From an uncultured Sphingomonadales bacterium (GTDB lineage: Bacteria > Pseudomonadota > Alphaproteobacteria > Sphingomonadales > Sphingomonadaceae), in contig CALMZE010000209.1 of the NCBI GenBank assembly GCA_937870585.1, forward strand, positions 1 through 63,699: a stretch of 63,699 bases of DNA, in the 5' to 3' direction. Shown piece by piece: positions 40,800 to 48,938 of this stretch (position 1 is its first letter; the number at the start of each line of letters is the position of its first letter). The translations under genes and the position numbers were made by a program. The notes beneath the pieces were generated by a model that saw nothing but the letters and a program-made list of their open reading frames with translations, was not told the origin of the DNA and made no database searches.

Positions 40800-41456
40800 T
40801 CAGAGCGGGGTGGCGAGGCCAATGAAAGAGGCGATGAAGACGATAGCCCAGATGCAGAATACACTGCGCGTCGTCTTCTGGAGTGTGGCCGTGATGGCGG
40901 AATCGGTTGCTTCGCTCGCCCCCTGCGCCCGCAAGGCAGCAATGGCGGGGAAGAGCGGCGCAAGCTGGCGGCGGGCGGGCACGCCCAACGCAATGGCGCC
41001 CGCCCGCAGGGGCAGGTTGAGGGGGGGAAAGAAGGGCGGGGGGACCCCGCCAGCGAGCGCGGCAGCCCCCGTTCCGGCAAGACCCGCCATAACGCCATAA
41101 CGGATAGCGATGTCTGCCTTGCGAAAGCCCTCGCTCGCAGGGCCATGGCGAAGATGGACGGCCCAGGCCATGCTGAGCCAGATCAACGCCGCGACCCATG
41201 CCCCGCCTAGGCTCCATCCGGGCAGCGGCAGCCAGCCCTTCACAGCAGCCAGTGTCAACCCGGTCGGCAAAGTGAGGATCAGCGCCGTGCGCGGGGCCAT
41301 ATCCACATTGAGCAACAGGCGCAGCGCGAACAGGCGTTCGGCAGGCGAGAGCGTCATGTCACGCACAGCCCGGCCGCACAGATAGGTGCCAAGGTCGCCA
41401 CCCAGCCAGTAGATCGGGATGAGGAGGTGGAGAAGCGTGAGGAGCGCGATGGTCAT
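40800..41456 (-). CDS. Integral membrane protein (DUF2269-like)
   Basis: The 218-residue protein has about five to six hydrophobic segments. It opens MTIALLTLLHLLIPIYWLGG, with a histidine in helix 1, and has MAWAVHLRHGPASEGFRKAD between helices and a long central glycine/proline-rich loop. This pattern resembles DUF2269-type or copper-resistance-D-type membrane proteins, in which helix histidines can bind haem or metal; the assignment is loose. It lies four bases after the alpha/beta-hydrolase gene. Confidence 0.65.
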   Translation of the reverse strand: MTIALLTLLHLLIPIYWLGGDLGTYLCGRAVRDMTLSPAERLFALRLLLNVDMAPRTALILTLPTGLTLAAVKGWLPLPGWSLGGAWVAALIWLSMAWAVHLRHGPASEGFRKADIAIRYGVMAGLAGTGAAALAGGVPPPFFPPLNLPLRAGAIALGVPARRQLAPLFPAIAALRAQGASEATDSAITATLQKTTRSVFCIWAIVFIASFIGLATPL

Positions 41457-41460
41457 GACC

Positions 41461-42297
41461 TTACGCTTCCAACCCCATGAAGCGGGCCATCACTATGCGG
41501 CGCGCTTCTGCGAAATCGGGCGCATCGAAACGGGGCAGGGGCGCAAAGGGAACGGGGGTCGAGAGCGCCTGCGTGGTCTCGAACAATGGGTCCGCTTCGC
41601 TCGCCATCAGCAAAGCGGGGACAATGAGCAGGGGCAGGCGTTCATGGGGCTGCCAACGGAAGGCGGCGTGATAGTTGAGGTGATAGCTGGTGCGCGCCTT
41701 CATTGTCTCCAGCACCAGACCCGCCAGATCGTCTGCCGGGGGCAGGCCGCCATCGCGCCGCGCCTCACGCGTGCGGTCGTGCCACGGGTAGAAGAGATAT
41801 TGATCGCGGCAATAGGCGAAGAGGCGCGTGAGGAAGCTGCCATCCAGATCGGCTTCGAACGGCGTGGCGTAGTGAGACAGGGCGTCGTCCAGCTCGGCCC
41901 CCTGCATATCGGTCAGCCCATCGAGCATCACGCCCTTCACCCGTTCCGGCGCGAGCAGTGCGAGTTCGGCGGCAATCGCGGCTCCAGTATGGCTGCCATA
42001 GACGTGAGCCGCTTCGATGCCCTGCGCGTCCATGAAGGCCAGCATCGCGCGCGCCAGATCGGTGATTTCATGCCCGTCACCCGGCAGCGGATCGGAATCG
42101 CCATTGCCCGGCGTGTCGGGCGCAATCACGCGCATCTGCGGCGCAAAGCTGCGGATCATCCGCTCCATCTGCTTCGCGCTGCCGGGTGAAGAATGAAGCA
42201 GCAGCAGTGGCGCACCTGCGCCAGCCGCTCGGAAATGCATCTGGCCGTGCGGCACATCGGCAAAGCCGCGCCGGATGGGAAGCGGGTCAGCGCCCAT
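41461..42297 (-). CDS. Alpha/beta-hydrolase fold protein with histidine at the nucleophile position
   Basis: The 278-residue protein has LLLLHSSPGSAKQMERMIRS, RVIAPDTPGNGDSDPLPGDG and the elbow HVYGSHTGAAIAAELALLAP, in which histidine sits where the serine nucleophile is expected (G-S-H-T-G). The paralogue at 21948 has G-F-H-T-G. Both also share GQMHFRAAG or GQMHYRAAG near residue 20. It overlaps the VOC gene by 11 bases, and a VOC/alpha-beta-hydrolase pair also occurs, divergently, at 20885-22766. Confidence 0.8.
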   Translation of the reverse strand: MGADPLPIRRGFADVPHGQMHFRAAGAGAPLLLLHSSPGSAKQMERMIRSFAPQMRVIAPDTPGNGDSDPLPGDGHEITDLARAMLAFMDAQGIEAAHVYGSHTGAAIAAELALLAPERVKGVMLDGLTDMQGAELDDALSHYATPFEADLDGSFLTRLFAYCRDQYLFYPWHDRTREARRDGGLPPADDLAGLVLETMKARTSYHLNYHAAFRWQPHERLPLLIVPALLMASEADPLFETTQALSTPVPFAPLPRFDAPDFAEARRIVMARFMGLEA

Positions 42298-43174
42298 CCA
42301 GCACTTCCAGCAACGCGCCGTCGGGCGTTTGCAGCACGCCGCTCATCCGGCCTCCATAAAGCGGCCCGTCGCGCCGGACGGGTTGGCTGAACCAATGCCC
42401 CGCCAGCCGCTTGGGATCGGGATGCAGCATCGAGACGATGGCCACGCCCGGTGGCAAGGCGCCGTCATGGCGCGGGCGCGGGGTGGCACCCTGCGGATAT
42501 TGATCGAGCTCGATGATCAGATCCTGCCCCGGCCAATTGGCTGTCACAATCTCGGTGCGCGCTTCGGGGGAGAGGGCGAAGGACTTCTCGATCATGGTGT
42601 AGCGGATGGCCACTGGATCGCTCACATCCAGCCCCAGCACATCGCGGGTCCAGCCGATGCTGCCGCGCAAATCTTCGCAGGCCAGCACCATGATGAAGGG
42701 GCGGTCGATCAGCGACTGCGGCACGGGCAGGCCCTGTGCGGCCCCATTGGTGGGCATTTGCGTCAGATAGACGATTTCGTCATCAGGCCCGCGCACTTGC
42801 ATGGGGATGACCATCTCGAACCCGTCGAGCGGCTTGGGTGGGCCGATGACGGTGAAGGGAGAAGCCTGCATCCGGGCGTGGACGGCCTCGACATCAGTCA
42901 CGCAAATCTCGGTCGCGGCCCAGCCATAGGTGCGGATCGGGGTATAGCCCGGAACCTTATCGCCCTCGACAAGGCGTAGAAACACATCCGCGCCCGAAGC
43001 GGGCTGAATCACAGCGTAGGCGCGGCCTGCGCTCGCGGGGCAGCCCCATGCGGCGGCAAGATCGGCGGGGATATGGCCCTGTTCGACCATGCGATAATCG
43101 AGCCACTGCGCATAGCAGTCGCTGGCTTCCGTCACGTTGGCAACGACATGAGTGGCGGCTTTGAGCAGGGTCAT
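42287..43174 (-). CDS. VOC-family two-domain protein
   Basis: The 295-residue protein has two glyoxalase/dioxygenase-fold halves: KAATHVVANVTEASDCYAQW at the N-terminus and FIMVLACEDLRGSIGWTRDV near residue 160, with YAVIQPASGADVFLRLVEGD between. Its start overlaps the stop of the PrpD-like gene (ATGA). Function unknown; its repeated association with the HTG-type alpha/beta-hydrolase suggests the two act in sequence. Confidence 0.75.
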   Translation of the reverse strand: MTLLKAATHVVANVTEASDCYAQWLDYRMVEQGHIPADLAAAWGCPASAGRAYAVIQPASGADVFLRLVEGDKVPGYTPIRTYGWAATEICVTDVEAVHARMQASPFTVIGPPKPLDGFEMVIPMQVRGPDDEIVYLTQMPTNGAAQGLPVPQSLIDRPFIMVLACEDLRGSIGWTRDVLGLDVSDPVAIRYTMIEKSFALSPEARTEIVTANWPGQDLIIELDQYPQGATPRPRHDGALPPGVAIVSMLHPDPKRLAGHWFSQPVRRDGPLYGGRMSGVLQTPDGALLEVLDGR

Positions 43175-44535
43175 CCGATCACTCCGGTGGCACGGATCGC
43201 GGCGGCGGCATCCGGCGCGGTGTCCAATTGGGCGGGCAGTGCGATCAGCGCATCAATGCGCGACTCCAGCCCGGCAAAGGTTATGCAATCGCGCGCCTTT
43301 TCGCGCTGCTGTAAGGGGCTGAGCGGCCATGCAGGGGAGCCGAACAGTGCAGGCACATCCAGCGTGAGGGTGCGTCCATCGGTCAGCGTCGCAACAGCGC
43401 GGGCGGGCACGAAGGCTGCGGCGTCGGGATTGTCATCGGCAATCACCTGAACCTTGGCTGCGAGCGCCAGCATGGACGGATCACTCAGCGTCGCCGCATC
43501 AAAATCGCCCAGCCCCGGCTTGCCGCGCAACAGCGTGACGGCGGCCAAATAGGGCAGGCACAGCCGCGCATAGCCGGGGGCCATGCCGGGCTTGGCCGGT
43601 CGCCCGACAAGCCGATGGATAAGCGGAGGCGCGTGATAGTCGAACTGCGCCAAAGTGCCGGCGGTTAGTCCCTGCTCTTGCATCAGCGTCTGGATCGCGA
43701 CGATGCCGCCATGCCCAGCGCGGCCTGTGGGGTAGGGCTTCCAGCTCACCTCTTCGATGCGGTGGCCTTGGCCCAGCCGGGCCATGGCAGCGGGGAGGGC
43801 GCTTTCCACTTCCATCAACGCAAAATAGCCGAAAGGCCCTTCCAGCGGTGCACGGACGCCGGGCATTCCGGCCCGCGCCAGATCAATCGCCACAAGGCTG
43901 TTGCGCGCGGCGTTGGCCACTTGCAGCGGCAGCGCAGGCTTGCCCTCAACGTGCGCCTGCATCGTGCCGGACACGAGCGCGAGCGCATGGCCAAAACTAT
44001 CGAGTGCTGCCTCCCGCTTCATCCGCCTCAGCCGGGCCATGGCGGCGACGCACCCGAAAATGCCCGCTGTGGCGGGGCGGAAGAATTTCAGCGGGCCGGG
44101 CGCGGCGAGGCCGAGCGTCACCGCCACATCGACGCCCGCCACCAGCGCCGCGAGCAGGTCCGTGCCCGCCACTGGTTCACTGCGATCCATCTCGGCCAGC
44201 AGCGCAGCCAGCACCGTTGCCATCGGGTGGAGCACGGCAGGCTCATGCACGCAGTCAAACTCCTGCCCGTGAATCTGGAAGGCATTCACGAACGCCGCAG
44301 ACGGCGCAGGCAAGCGCACGCCTATGCGACCCAGTACGCCCGCCGCATCGCCCGCGCCCCAGCCTTGGACCATCGTCAGCAGATCGTCAGCATGGGCCGC
44401 CCGCCGACCCGCCACGCCAACGGCCAGCGAGTCCATCAGGAAGGCGCGCGTTGCCGACTGCGTGACGGCGGGTAGAGCCTCCCACTTAAGGCCCAGCGCA
44501 TGATCGATCAGGCGTTCGGCGGCGTCCGCGCCCAT
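43171..44535 (-). CDS. MmgE/PrpD-family protein
   Basis: The 454-residue protein matches the MmgE/PrpD fold in length and layout. It has an all-helical N-half (FLMDSLAVGVAGRRAAHADD, then FVNAFQIHGQEFDCVHEPAV, where PrpD enzymes bind substrate) and a C-half with SWKPYPTGRAGHGGIVAIQT. Members dehydrate 2-methylcitrate or epimerise, isomerise or decarboxylate related tricarboxylates such as itaconate precursors. The product here may handle a branched dicarboxylate. It overlaps the SDR stop by one base. Confidence 0.85.
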   Translation of the reverse strand: MGADAAERLIDHALGLKWEALPAVTQSATRAFLMDSLAVGVAGRRAAHADDLLTMVQGWGAGDAAGVLGRIGVRLPAPSAAFVNAFQIHGQEFDCVHEPAVLHPMATVLAALLAEMDRSEPVAGTDLLAALVAGVDVAVTLGLAAPGPLKFFRPATAGIFGCVAAMARLRRMKREAALDSFGHALALVSGTMQAHVEGKPALPLQVANAARNSLVAIDLARAGMPGVRAPLEGPFGYFALMEVESALPAAMARLGQGHRIEEVSWKPYPTGRAGHGGIVAIQTLMQEQGLTAGTLAQFDYHAPPLIHRLVGRPAKPGMAPGYARLCLPYLAAVTLLRGKPGLGDFDAATLSDPSMLALAAKVQVIADDNPDAAAFVPARAVATLTDGRTLTLDVPALFGSPAWPLSPLQQREKARDCITFAGLESRIDALIALPAQLDTAPDAAAAIRATGVIG

Positions 44536-45356
44536 CAGTGCGGCTCTTCCCCACCGGAGACGTTCATGCTCTCACCCGTGATATAGGCACTGTCATCCGA
44601 ACAGAGGAACGCGACAGCTCCCGCCGTATCCTGCGGCAGGCCGGGCCGTCCCATCGGAATGCGCGCGGCCATTTCCGCCAGATATTGCTCGACTGACTTG
44701 CTCTGAACGGCGGCGAAATGCTCATTCTGCCATTGACCCAGCCCGGTCGTGACATGGTTGGGGCAGACATTGTTGACGGTGATGCTGTGTGGCCCCAGCT
44801 CGATCGAGGCCGAACGGATCAGACCCACCAGCCCGTGCTTGGACGCGGTATAGGCCTGCGCGTGCGGGAAGCCGCTCTTCGCTGCCTGACTCGCAATGTT
44901 GATGATGCGCCCGCCGCGACCTTGCTTCACCATCACGTCGGCGGCGGCTTGCAGGCCGAACCATGCGCCCGACAGATTGACGTCGATCACCGCGCGCCAA
45001 TCCTCGGCAGACACCTCCAGCAGCGGCTTCATGATATAGCCAATCCCGGCATTGTTCACCCAGATGTCGAGCCCGCCATGCGCGCTCACCGCATGGGCGG
45101 CCAGCGCGCGCATCTGATCGGGGTCGCGCACATCGCAGGCGAAGGTCGAGCCGCCATGGGGAAGGGCCGCTGCAATCGCATCCATCTCCGCCGTGCCGCC
45201 AATCATGGCATCAGGCGTGGCGGCGTCCTTTGATCCGCCGATGTCCGATATGACCACCGTCGCGCCTTCAGCCGCCAACCTTCGGGCAATGCCCGCGCCC
45301 AGCCCGGCTTCGCGGCCTGACCCGGTGACGACCGCAACCTTGCCTGCGAACCTCAT
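44535..45356 (-). CDS. Short-chain dehydrogenase/reductase
   Basis: The start MRFAGKVAVVTGSGREAGLG (45356) overlaps the HapK-like gene stop. The 273-residue protein has the classical SDR elements: TGSGREAGLGAG cofactor loop, ISDIGG (acid at the end of strand 2, favouring NAD), NNAG, INIASQAAKSGFPHAQAY with the YTASK catalytic pair, and a C-terminal ITGESMNVSGGEEPH. It oxidises or reduces a hydroxyl/keto group in the pathway; substrate unknown. Confidence 0.88.
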   Translation of the reverse strand: MRFAGKVAVVTGSGREAGLGAGIARRLAAEGATVVISDIGGSKDAATPDAMIGGTAEMDAIAAALPHGGSTFACDVRDPDQMRALAAHAVSAHGGLDIWVNNAGIGYIMKPLLEVSAEDWRAVIDVNLSGAWFGLQAAADVMVKQGRGGRIINIASQAAKSGFPHAQAYTASKHGLVGLIRSASIELGPHSITVNNVCPNHVTTGLGQWQNEHFAAVQSKSVEQYLAEMAARIPMGRPGLPQDTAGAVAFLCSDDSAYITGESMNVSGGEEPH

Positions 45357-45661
45357 GCCGTGATTTCCTCGGTGCCGATGAAGACCACATCCGCCATGCC
45401 TTGAAACTGCGCAGCGATGGCCTGCATGGCAGGCGTTCCGGCATCCGCGCCGAATTGATCCATATCGTTGATGTCGAGGATTTCGATGTGTGAGTAAGGC
45501 GAGGGGTCTTCGCTGAACAACAGCCCGGTGCTCTTGAAAATGCGGAAGCTGTCGACGGAGGGGAGCGCGTTGACCGTGGGCAGATCGAGTGTCTTTGCGA
45601 ACGCCAAATATTCGTCTGGCGAGATTCCCGGTTTTAGATTGAACAGTGCGATAATGCGCAT
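45353..45661 (-). CDS. RedY/HapK-like protein (dimeric alpha/beta-barrel fold)
   Basis: The 102-residue protein starts at MRIIALFNLKPGISPDEYLA (45661) behind GGGGAG. The sequence, including DLPTVNALPSVDSF and SPYSHIEILDINDMDQFGAD, matches what I recall of REDY-like protein HapK, named from prodiginine biosynthetic clusters (RedY, HapK) and having a ferredoxin-like dimer fold. In those clusters RedY takes part in forming the bipyrrole unit. Here it heads a catabolic operon, so it might act on a pyrrole-like intermediate; that step is inference. Confidence 0.72.
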   Translation of the reverse strand: MRIIALFNLKPGISPDEYLAFAKTLDLPTVNALPSVDSFRIFKSTGLLFSEDPSPYSHIEILDINDMDQFGADAGTPAMQAIAAQFQGMADVVFIGTEEITA

Positions 45662-45671
45662 GATAGCTCCC

Positions 45672-45716
45672 CTTTCCACGCCCACGATAACGGGTCCATG
45701 CCTGCGGTAACGCAGG
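45672..45716. promoter_or_regulatory. Divergent promoter gap with weak palindrome copy and a second palindrome
   Basis: CTTTCCACGCCCACGATAA (45672-45690) agrees at only 10 of 16 arm positions with the shared 19-bp palindrome. A different perfect inverted repeat, CCTGCG-GTAA-CGCAGG, lies at 45701-45716. The gap separates the HapK-like and methyltransferase genes. Confidence 0.35.
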
Positions 45717-45745
45717 CCGGGGCCTCAACAAGCAAAGGTAGGATA

Positions 45746-46969
45746 ATGACCGCCGTTCGGAAAAATCATCCAGCAGCCGGATATGATGGCCCGCCCGATT
45801 ATCGCGTGATCGGCCGCCATGGGGTGTTTCCCCAGACCGATCATGATGAAGTGGAGCGCATCAATTACCTCGCGCAGATGAACCGCCATCTCGCTGCACG
45901 CGTGGTGCCGGGCGTGAAAGCGGCCTATGCCGCGCGCGTGGAACCGGCTTTTGAAGCCAAGAATGGCCGCGCTATTGCCACCCGCCACGAAGCACGCAAG
46001 GCTATGCTCGAAGATCCGGCCTTCCAGACATGGTCAGCGCTCCGCCGCATGACGATGGAGCAGCGCCAGCAGGCGGGTCGCTGGACGGTGATCCGCCAGC
46101 GGGAAGAGCTGAACGCCAAGGCCAAGGAATTGACCGAGGCCGATCCCCGGCTGGAGCTGGACAAGAGCGTGAAAATCCCGCGCTACGTTTCGGCGATTGA
46201 CCATCACTGTATGCCGGGCAGCTACCACACCGAATATTGCGAAGGCGACATCACCAACGGTGCGAATTATGATCATGCCGGTTTTGTGACGACCAGTGGC
46301 CTGCTCGGCAAATATTCAGATGGCGGTGGGCGCGCCGTGGCGCAGTGGGTCAAGAAGAACCTGCCCGATTTCAAGCCCGGCAAGATTCTTGATATTGGCG
46401 GAACGGTCGGCCATTCGGGCCTGCCACTGGCAGAAGCCTTTCCAGACGCCGAACTGACGATTGTCGATCTCGGCGCACCGGTGCTGCGCTATGGTCTGGC
46501 CCGCGCCAAGACGATGGGCGTGGACAATGTTCGCTTCGTTCAGGCGAGCGCAGAAGATCTGTCGCGTTACCCGGATGCCAGCTTTGACTGGGTGCAGACG
46601 ACGATGTTCCTCCATGAACTCTCGTCGAGCGCTATGCGGAACATCTTTGCCGAGACGCGGCGTCTGGTGAAGCCGGGCGGCATCGTGCTGCATGTGGAGC
46701 AGCCGCAATATACGCCCGATATGTCCTACTTCGAGCAGGCGATGCGCGATTGGGATGCCTTCTATAATGCGGAACCCTTCTGGAGCCGGATGCACGAGAT
46801 GGATCTGGATGGCGCGATGGAAGAAGCCGGGTTTGAACGCGACTGGCTGGTCCATGGTGGCGTGTTTGGTGTCGTTGACCGCGACCTATTCCCCGATGCG
46901 CAGGAAGATGAAACCGAAGATTTCGGCCGCAAGGCGGCTTGGCACGTGATTGGAGCGCTGGTCCCATGA
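45746..46969 (+). CDS. SAM-dependent methyltransferase with family-specific N-terminal domain
   Basis: I start at MTAVRKNHPAAGYDGPPDYR (45746, AGGA upstream). The 407-residue protein parallels the one at 26745: an N-terminal domain of about 200 residues with PRYVSAIDHHCMPGSYHTEY, then GKILDIGGTVGHSGLPLAEA (SAM motif I), LTIVDLGAPVLRYGLARA and FDWVQTTMFLHELSSSAMRN. Glycine replaces cysteine in motif I relative to the paralogue. Its stop overlaps the start of a small helical protein gene. Methyl-group acceptor unknown; demethylation chemistry is not excluded. Confidence 0.82.
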   Translation: MTAVRKNHPAAGYDGPPDYRVIGRHGVFPQTDHDEVERINYLAQMNRHLAARVVPGVKAAYAARVEPAFEAKNGRAIATRHEARKAMLEDPAFQTWSALRRMTMEQRQQAGRWTVIRQREELNAKAKELTEADPRLELDKSVKIPRYVSAIDHHCMPGSYHTEYCEGDITNGANYDHAGFVTTSGLLGKYSDGGGRAVAQWVKKNLPDFKPGKILDIGGTVGHSGLPLAEAFPDAELTIVDLGAPVLRYGLARAKTMGVDNVRFVQASAEDLSRYPDASFDWVQTTMFLHELSSSAMRNIFAETRRLVKPGGIVLHVEQPQYTPDMSYFEQAMRDWDAFYNAEPFWSRMHEMDLDGAMEEAGFERDWLVHGGVFGVVDRDLFPDAQEDETEDFGRKAAWHVIGALVP

Positions 46970-47322
46970 GCTTTGAAGCAGCCTTGAACGAAGCCGGGGC
47001 CAAGCCCGCCGGCAAACGCCCCTATTTTCTGGAGCCGCAAGTCGAACGCGCCTTGGCCATCACCATGGCCGTGGCGCAGGAACTCGCGGTCGCGCGTCAG
47101 AGGGTGGACACGCTAGAGCGACTGTTGGTTGCCAAGGGCGTGTTGTCCGAAGGTGAGGTCGCTCATTACCAGCCCGATCCTGTGGCGAGTGCGGAGCGCC
47201 AGATGTGGAATCAGGAATATATCGCCCGTATCCTGCGCATCGTGCAGCAGGAGAATGAAGCGGCTGTCTTGCCAGATGAAGCCTCTTCGGGCGAGTTGGT
47301 GGACGAACTGGCTGTCAACTAG
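46966..47322 (+). CDS. Small helical partner protein of the methyltransferase
   Basis: The start MSFEAALNEAGAKPAGKRPY (46966) is fixed by the ATGA overlap. The 118-residue helical protein has ALAITMAVAQELAVARQRVD, TLERLLVAKGVLSEGEV, MWNQEYIARILRIVQQE and the ending DELAVN, the same sequence of elements as the product at 27971. No catalytic motif is seen. A complex with the methyltransferase is inferred from the repeated gene pairing. Confidence 0.72.
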   Translation: MSFEAALNEAGAKPAGKRPYFLEPQVERALAITMAVAQELAVARQRVDTLERLLVAKGVLSEGEVAHYQPDPVASAERQMWNQEYIARILRIVQQENEAAVLPDEASSGELVDELAVN

Positions 47323-47338
47323 GAGTGATATACTCCTT

Positions 47339-47430
47339 CCGTTCGCCCTGAGCCTGTCGAAGGGCTGCCTTTTTCTATACACCGTGGTGTGTTTAAGGGC
47401 AGTGCTTCGACAAGCTCAGCACGAACGGTG
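47339..47430. repeat. Pair of inverted REP-like repeats
   Basis: CGTTCGCCCTGAGCCTGTCG (47340) faces CTTCGACAAGCTCAGCACGA (47405) in inverted orientation, the same motif pair as at 25401-25515. They fill the gap between the small helical protein gene and the FAD oxidoreductase gene. Confidence 0.7.
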
Positions 47431-47465
47431 CGGGGTGGTTCGGTCTTAGATACTGAAGGAATTTG

Positions 47466-48857
47466 ATGCCCCACTTCGAATTCACCGTTCCCGTCCTCAT
47501 TGTAGGCGGTGGCGCGTGCGGGTGTATCGCAGCGCTTGCCGCCCATCATGCTGGCGTCACACCGCTTCTGGTAGAGGGTGACGCGCGGCCCATGGGCTCC
47601 ACCGGCATGTCGCAGGGGCTGATCTGTGCCGCCGATACGCAGGCACAGAAGGCGCACGGCATTGAGGATTGTGCGCAAGCCTATTTCGAGGACATCATGG
47701 CCAAGAGCCGGGGGCTCGCCGATCCGGTGATTGCCCGCGCGCTGGCCTTTGAATCCGGGCAGACGCTTGACTGGATGACTGGCACGCCGGGGCTGCCTTG
47801 GGAGCTGGATCGTGGTTTCCGCCCCGCCTATGGCAACCGCACCTATCGCATCCATGGCTGGCGCGGGCATGGCGGGCAGGAGATGGTGGAGTTGCTCCAT
47901 CAGAAGCTCGCCGAAGCCGGGATCGACGTAATGCTCCGCGCGCGCGTGACCGAGGTTGTGGCGGATGCAGACGGGCGCGTACGGGGCGTCGTGCTCGAAC
48001 GGCCAGACGGGACGCAGGAGCGCGTGGGGTGCGAGACGCTGATCCTCGCTTGCGGCGGTTTTGCCGCGAACCATGCGATGCTCGCGCGCTACATTCCCGA
48101 TATGGCTGATGCGCGCAACAATGGCCATGAGGGCAGCCAAGGCCTCTCCATCCGCGTTGGCGAAAAGCTTGGCGCGGCGATGGGTGATCTGGGCTCTTAT
48201 CAGGGCTATGCCATGCTTACGGATCCGCAGGGGTTGAGCGTGCCGCCGCCAGTGGTGGTGGAGGGCGGCATCCTTGTGAACTGTGCAGGAAACCGCTTCA
48301 CCAATGAGGCAGAGGATATTGCGGGTATGGTCCACCCGGTCATGGCGCAGGACGGCGGCCATGTGTGGGTGATCTTTGACGACGGCATCGCTGAGCGCAC
48401 CGCTTATATCCCCGAAATGCAGATGCTGGGTGAGCTGAACGCGGCCAAATCCGCCGATGATGTGGCCGGGCTGGCCGCCGCCATCAATGTGCCTGAAGCG
48501 GCGCTGGCGGGTGCGCTGGCCGAAGCCCATGCCGCGCGCGCCGAGGGGCGCGCCGATGCGCAGGGCCGCGTCTGGGGCAGCGAGTCTCCGCCGCAGGGGC
48601 GTTTGAGCGCGTTCAAGGTGGTGGGGGCCATCTATCATACGCAGGGCGGGCTACAGGTCGATGGGAGCGCGCGGGTGCTGCGTCCTGATGGCACACCGCT
48701 CCCCAATCTCTTTGCAGGCGGCGGCGCGGCGCGCAGTGTGTCTGGCCCATCGAGCTGGGGTTATCTGCCCGCTATGGGCCTGTGCACCGCTGTCACGCTC
48801 GGTCGGCTGGCGGGAGAAGCGGCCGCAAGCCAAGCACTTCATCCGACAGGAGGATAA
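47466..48857 (+). CDS. FAD-dependent oxidoreductase, fumarate-reductase/ketosteroid-dehydrogenase-like
   Basis: I prefer ATG 47466 (MPHFEFTVPVLIVGGGACGC, AGGA five bases upstream) to the adjacent TTG. The 463-residue protein has the N-terminal FAD fold, SQGLICAADTQAQKAHGIED, a flavoprotein-type CGGFAANHAMLARY segment near residue 195, and the C-terminal GALYHT-like stretch GAIYHTQGGLQVDGSARVLR with NLFAGGGAARSVSG. It matches the FAD_binding_2 family (fumarate reductase, tricarballylate dehydrogenase, ketosteroid dehydrogenase). It would introduce or remove a C=C bond next to a carbonyl. Confidence 0.84.
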   Translation: MPHFEFTVPVLIVGGGACGCIAALAAHHAGVTPLLVEGDARPMGSTGMSQGLICAADTQAQKAHGIEDCAQAYFEDIMAKSRGLADPVIARALAFESGQTLDWMTGTPGLPWELDRGFRPAYGNRTYRIHGWRGHGGQEMVELLHQKLAEAGIDVMLRARVTEVVADADGRVRGVVLERPDGTQERVGCETLILACGGFAANHAMLARYIPDMADARNNGHEGSQGLSIRVGEKLGAAMGDLGSYQGYAMLTDPQGLSVPPPVVVEGGILVNCAGNRFTNEAEDIAGMVHPVMAQDGGHVWVIFDDGIAERTAYIPEMQMLGELNAAKSADDVAGLAAAINVPEAALAGALAEAHAARAEGRADAQGRVWGSESPPQGRLSAFKVVGAIYHTQGGLQVDGSARVLRPDGTPLPNLFAGGGAARSVSGPSSWGYLPAMGLCTAVTLGRLAGEAAASQALHPTGG

Positions 48858-48938
48858 AACGGCCTCCAAAGCGGAGAGTCTGGCGCGCCGTGCATAGGGA
48901 TAGGTCAGACCGAACCCCTTCACGCGGATGGAGCCACC

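Noticed and set aside
48839-48878. Two further copies of the shared palindrome before the second FAD oxidase
   Set aside because: Only 11/16 and 10/16 matches, one overlaps a stop codon, and the gap is not divergent; kept as weak notes only.
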